Assembly (NCBI GenBank): GCA_944390945.1 | Contig: CALXRV010000031.1 | Location: 1-39,943, forward strand | Direction: 5' to 3' | DNA length: 39,943 bases | DNA from: an uncultured Clostridia bacterium | GTDB lineage: Bacteria; Bacillota; Dehalobacteriia; UBA4068 | Notes under the pieces: generated by a model | Seen by the model: the letters and a program-made list of their open reading frames with translations, nothing else | Database searches by the model: none | Told to the model about the DNA's origin: nothing | Program-made: the position numbers and the translations under genes | Shown: in pieces, positions 39,009 through 39,943 of the stretch | Numbering within the stretch: the stretch's first letter is position 1 | Layout: every line of letters starts with the position of its first letter

Positions 39009-39683
39009 ATGAATCGAGAACTGTTTTTTCAGGAGCTTCGCACCGCTCTTCACCGTGAGGGTTTCACTTCCCAGCCGGAGCAGGACGAATTGCTTCCTGT
39101 GGAGTGGGGCGGCCTCCCCCTCTGCCGGGTCACAGCGGACGGAGGCGTTCGCTACTGGCCGGAGGATGTGGCAACCCCAGAACGGAAACGGGCCTGTGAG
39201 CAGGTTACCGATCTGGCCTGCACTGTGCGGGAGTACATGACGCTGCTGGAGCAGGCGCCGCCCCTGCAAGCCCAGAGCCTGACCGGCGACTACCGCCTGC
39301 TGGCTGAGTTCAACGGAGCCGTGCTGGCTGCCCATCCCACCCGGCTTGGCGTCCAATTCGTCACATGGGACTGGAGCTTCGACCGCACGGGTCTCAACCA
39401 GGGCAATTACTTTCAGGAAAACTATGCAGGCGCCAAGCAGGATTTCGCCATCCGCGCCGGCCTCATCTCCAAACAGCAAATCTTCAATCAGGAGCAGCTT
39501 GTTGAGATCTACCGGTGCTGCTCCGACACCTTAGACGCTGGTTTTGACTTGACTGCCGGGCAGGAAAAGTGCATCCGGGGCGTTCAGGAACAGATTGCCA
39601 TAGCAGCTCCAGATGCCCTGGAACGCATAAGAGAGCAGGAACAGCACCTCATGGAACCCTATAACCAAGAACCGATCATGTAA
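39009..39683 (+). CDS. Conserved hypothetical protein of clostridial integrative elements
   Basis: A 224-residue soluble acidic protein (MNRELFFQELRTALHREGFT ... YWPEDV ... VREYMTLLEQAPPL ... LLAEFNGAVLAAHPTRLGVQFVTWDW ... NYAGAKQDFAIRAGLI ... LVEIYRCCSDTL). I recognise this pattern as a protein common in integrative and conjugative elements of gut Clostridia; no function is established. AGGAGG precedes the ATG. Codon choice differs from the rest of the window (more GAG, CTT and CCC, fewer GAA and GGC), supporting horizontal origin. A strong terminator follows. Confidence 0.75.
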   Translation: MNRELFFQELRTALHREGFTSQPEQDELLPVEWGGLPLCRVTADGGVRYWPEDVATPERKRACEQVTDLACTVREYMTLLEQAPPLQAQSLTGDYRLLAEFNGAVLAAHPTRLGVQFVTWDWSFDRTGLNQGNYFQENYAGAKQDFAIRAGLISKQQIFNQEQLVEIYRCCSDTLDAGFDLTAGQEKCIRGVQEQIAIAAPDALERIREQEQHLMEPYNQEPIM

Positions 39684-39690
39684 TATTCAT

Positions 39691-39726
39691 GCGCCGGAGT
39701 TTTAATTCAGACTCCGGCGCTTTTTT
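39691..39726 (+). terminator. Rho-independent terminator
   Basis: A perfect 10-bp stem GCGCCGGAGT (39691-39700) / ACTCCGGCGC (39711-39720) has a 10-nt loop and T6. Confidence 0.93.
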
Positions 39727-39757
39727 ATTGCCTGAAACCAGACAGGAGGATAGAAGA

Positions 39758-39925
39758 TTGGAACAAAAAAACGAGCAAAATACGCCGCTGCACATCTGCT
39801 TGCTCCCTGCCTCCGGGATTTGTCCCTACAGAACAAAGGCTGTCCGAAAGTGTCTGCACATCGCTAACATGGATCGGTTTGTGGTTGCAAAATGCTCCAT
39901 GACCACGTTGTGCGGTAAACAATAG
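39758..39925 (+). CDS. Small cysteine-containing protein of the putative mobile element
   Basis: A 55-residue basic protein from TTG 39758, with AGGAGG (39744-39749) at 8-nt spacing. The frame opens further upstream, but that part overlaps the preceding terminator. It carries five cysteines (including GICPYRTKAVRKC and AKCSMTTLCGKQ), which could bind a metal, and no recognised domain. Its position behind the integrative-element gene suggests it belongs to the same element. Confidence 0.5.
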   Translation: MEQKNEQNTPLHICLLPASGICPYRTKAVRKCLHIANMDRFVVAKCSMTTLCGKQ

Positions 39926-39943
39926 CCGACTTCCCGCACAGAT

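Overview
The window looks like the chromosome of a GC-rich, low-oxygen Bacillota (Clostridia or Negativicutes; I cannot decide between them from this sequence). The signs are strong AGGAGG-type ribosome binding sites throughout, consensus sigma-A promoters, two proteins with S-layer homology (SLH) domains, a radA-carD-PIN/TRAM-ispD-ispF block typical of Bacillota, a Gram-positive-type SOS box, a cobalamin riboswitch, a corrinoid-activator-like protein, and at the right edge a gene of the kind carried by gut clostridial integrative elements. Genes are tightly packed and most starts can be fixed by their ribosome binding site.

Layout. 1-6.4 kb: a small-molecule catabolism island framed by a LysR regulator (left, reverse) and an IclR regulator (right). 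It holds a PLP beta-lyase of the D-cysteine desulfhydrase type translationally coupled to an aspartate/glutamate-racemase homologue, then, from its own consensus promoter, a Schiff-base aldolase of the DapA/4-hydroxy-2-oxoglutarate aldolase type and an alanine(serine)-glyoxylate-type aminotransferase. 6.5-9.4 kb: a reverse-strand two-component system. 9.6-11.6 kb: a HAD phosphatase and an MFS transporter. 11.9-14.8 kb: a reverse-strand operon (small DinB-associated protein, Y-family polymerase, SGNH hydrolase, GIY-YIG protein) started by a sigma-A promoter with a LexA box in its spacer. Just upstream on the same strand lies a complete cobalamin riboswitch with its own promoter and intrinsic terminator but no cobalamin gene behind it. 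14.9-18.1 kb: a large SLH-anchored secreted zincin with two peptidase-like domains, one apparently dead. 18.4-19.7 kb: a MerR DNA-binding domain fused to a zinc motif and a methyltransferase-like fold. 19.7-22.5 kb: a reverse operon DUF975-DUF1846-YbaK. 22.7-26.4 kb: cell-wall amidase, VanY-type carboxypeptidase with SLH domains, YitT-type membrane protein. 26.6-30.3 kb: degenerate LytM membrane protein, ornithine carbamoyltransferase, proline iminopeptidase, CHAP-domain protein. 30.4-38.3 kb: HAD hydrolase, radA, carD (two tandem promoters), PIN/TRAM protein, ispD, ispF, a RACo-like ATPase lacking its iron-sulfur ligands, and a DUF554 membrane protein. 38.6 kb: tRNA-Ala(GGC), followed by a compositionally different stretch that looks like the start of an integrated mobile element.

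How it fits together. The first island probably degrades one amino- or hydroxy-amino-acid type substrate through a 2-oxo acid to pyruvate and glyoxylate or a similar pair. The middle of the window is largely cell-envelope work (SLH zincin, amidase, VanY-SLH, CHAP, LytM-like). The radA-ispF stretch is conserved housekeeping. The most unusual points are the ownerless cobalamin riboswitch placed in front of an SOS operon, the tandem active/inactive zincin, the MerR-methyltransferase fusion and the cluster-less corrinoid activator homologue.
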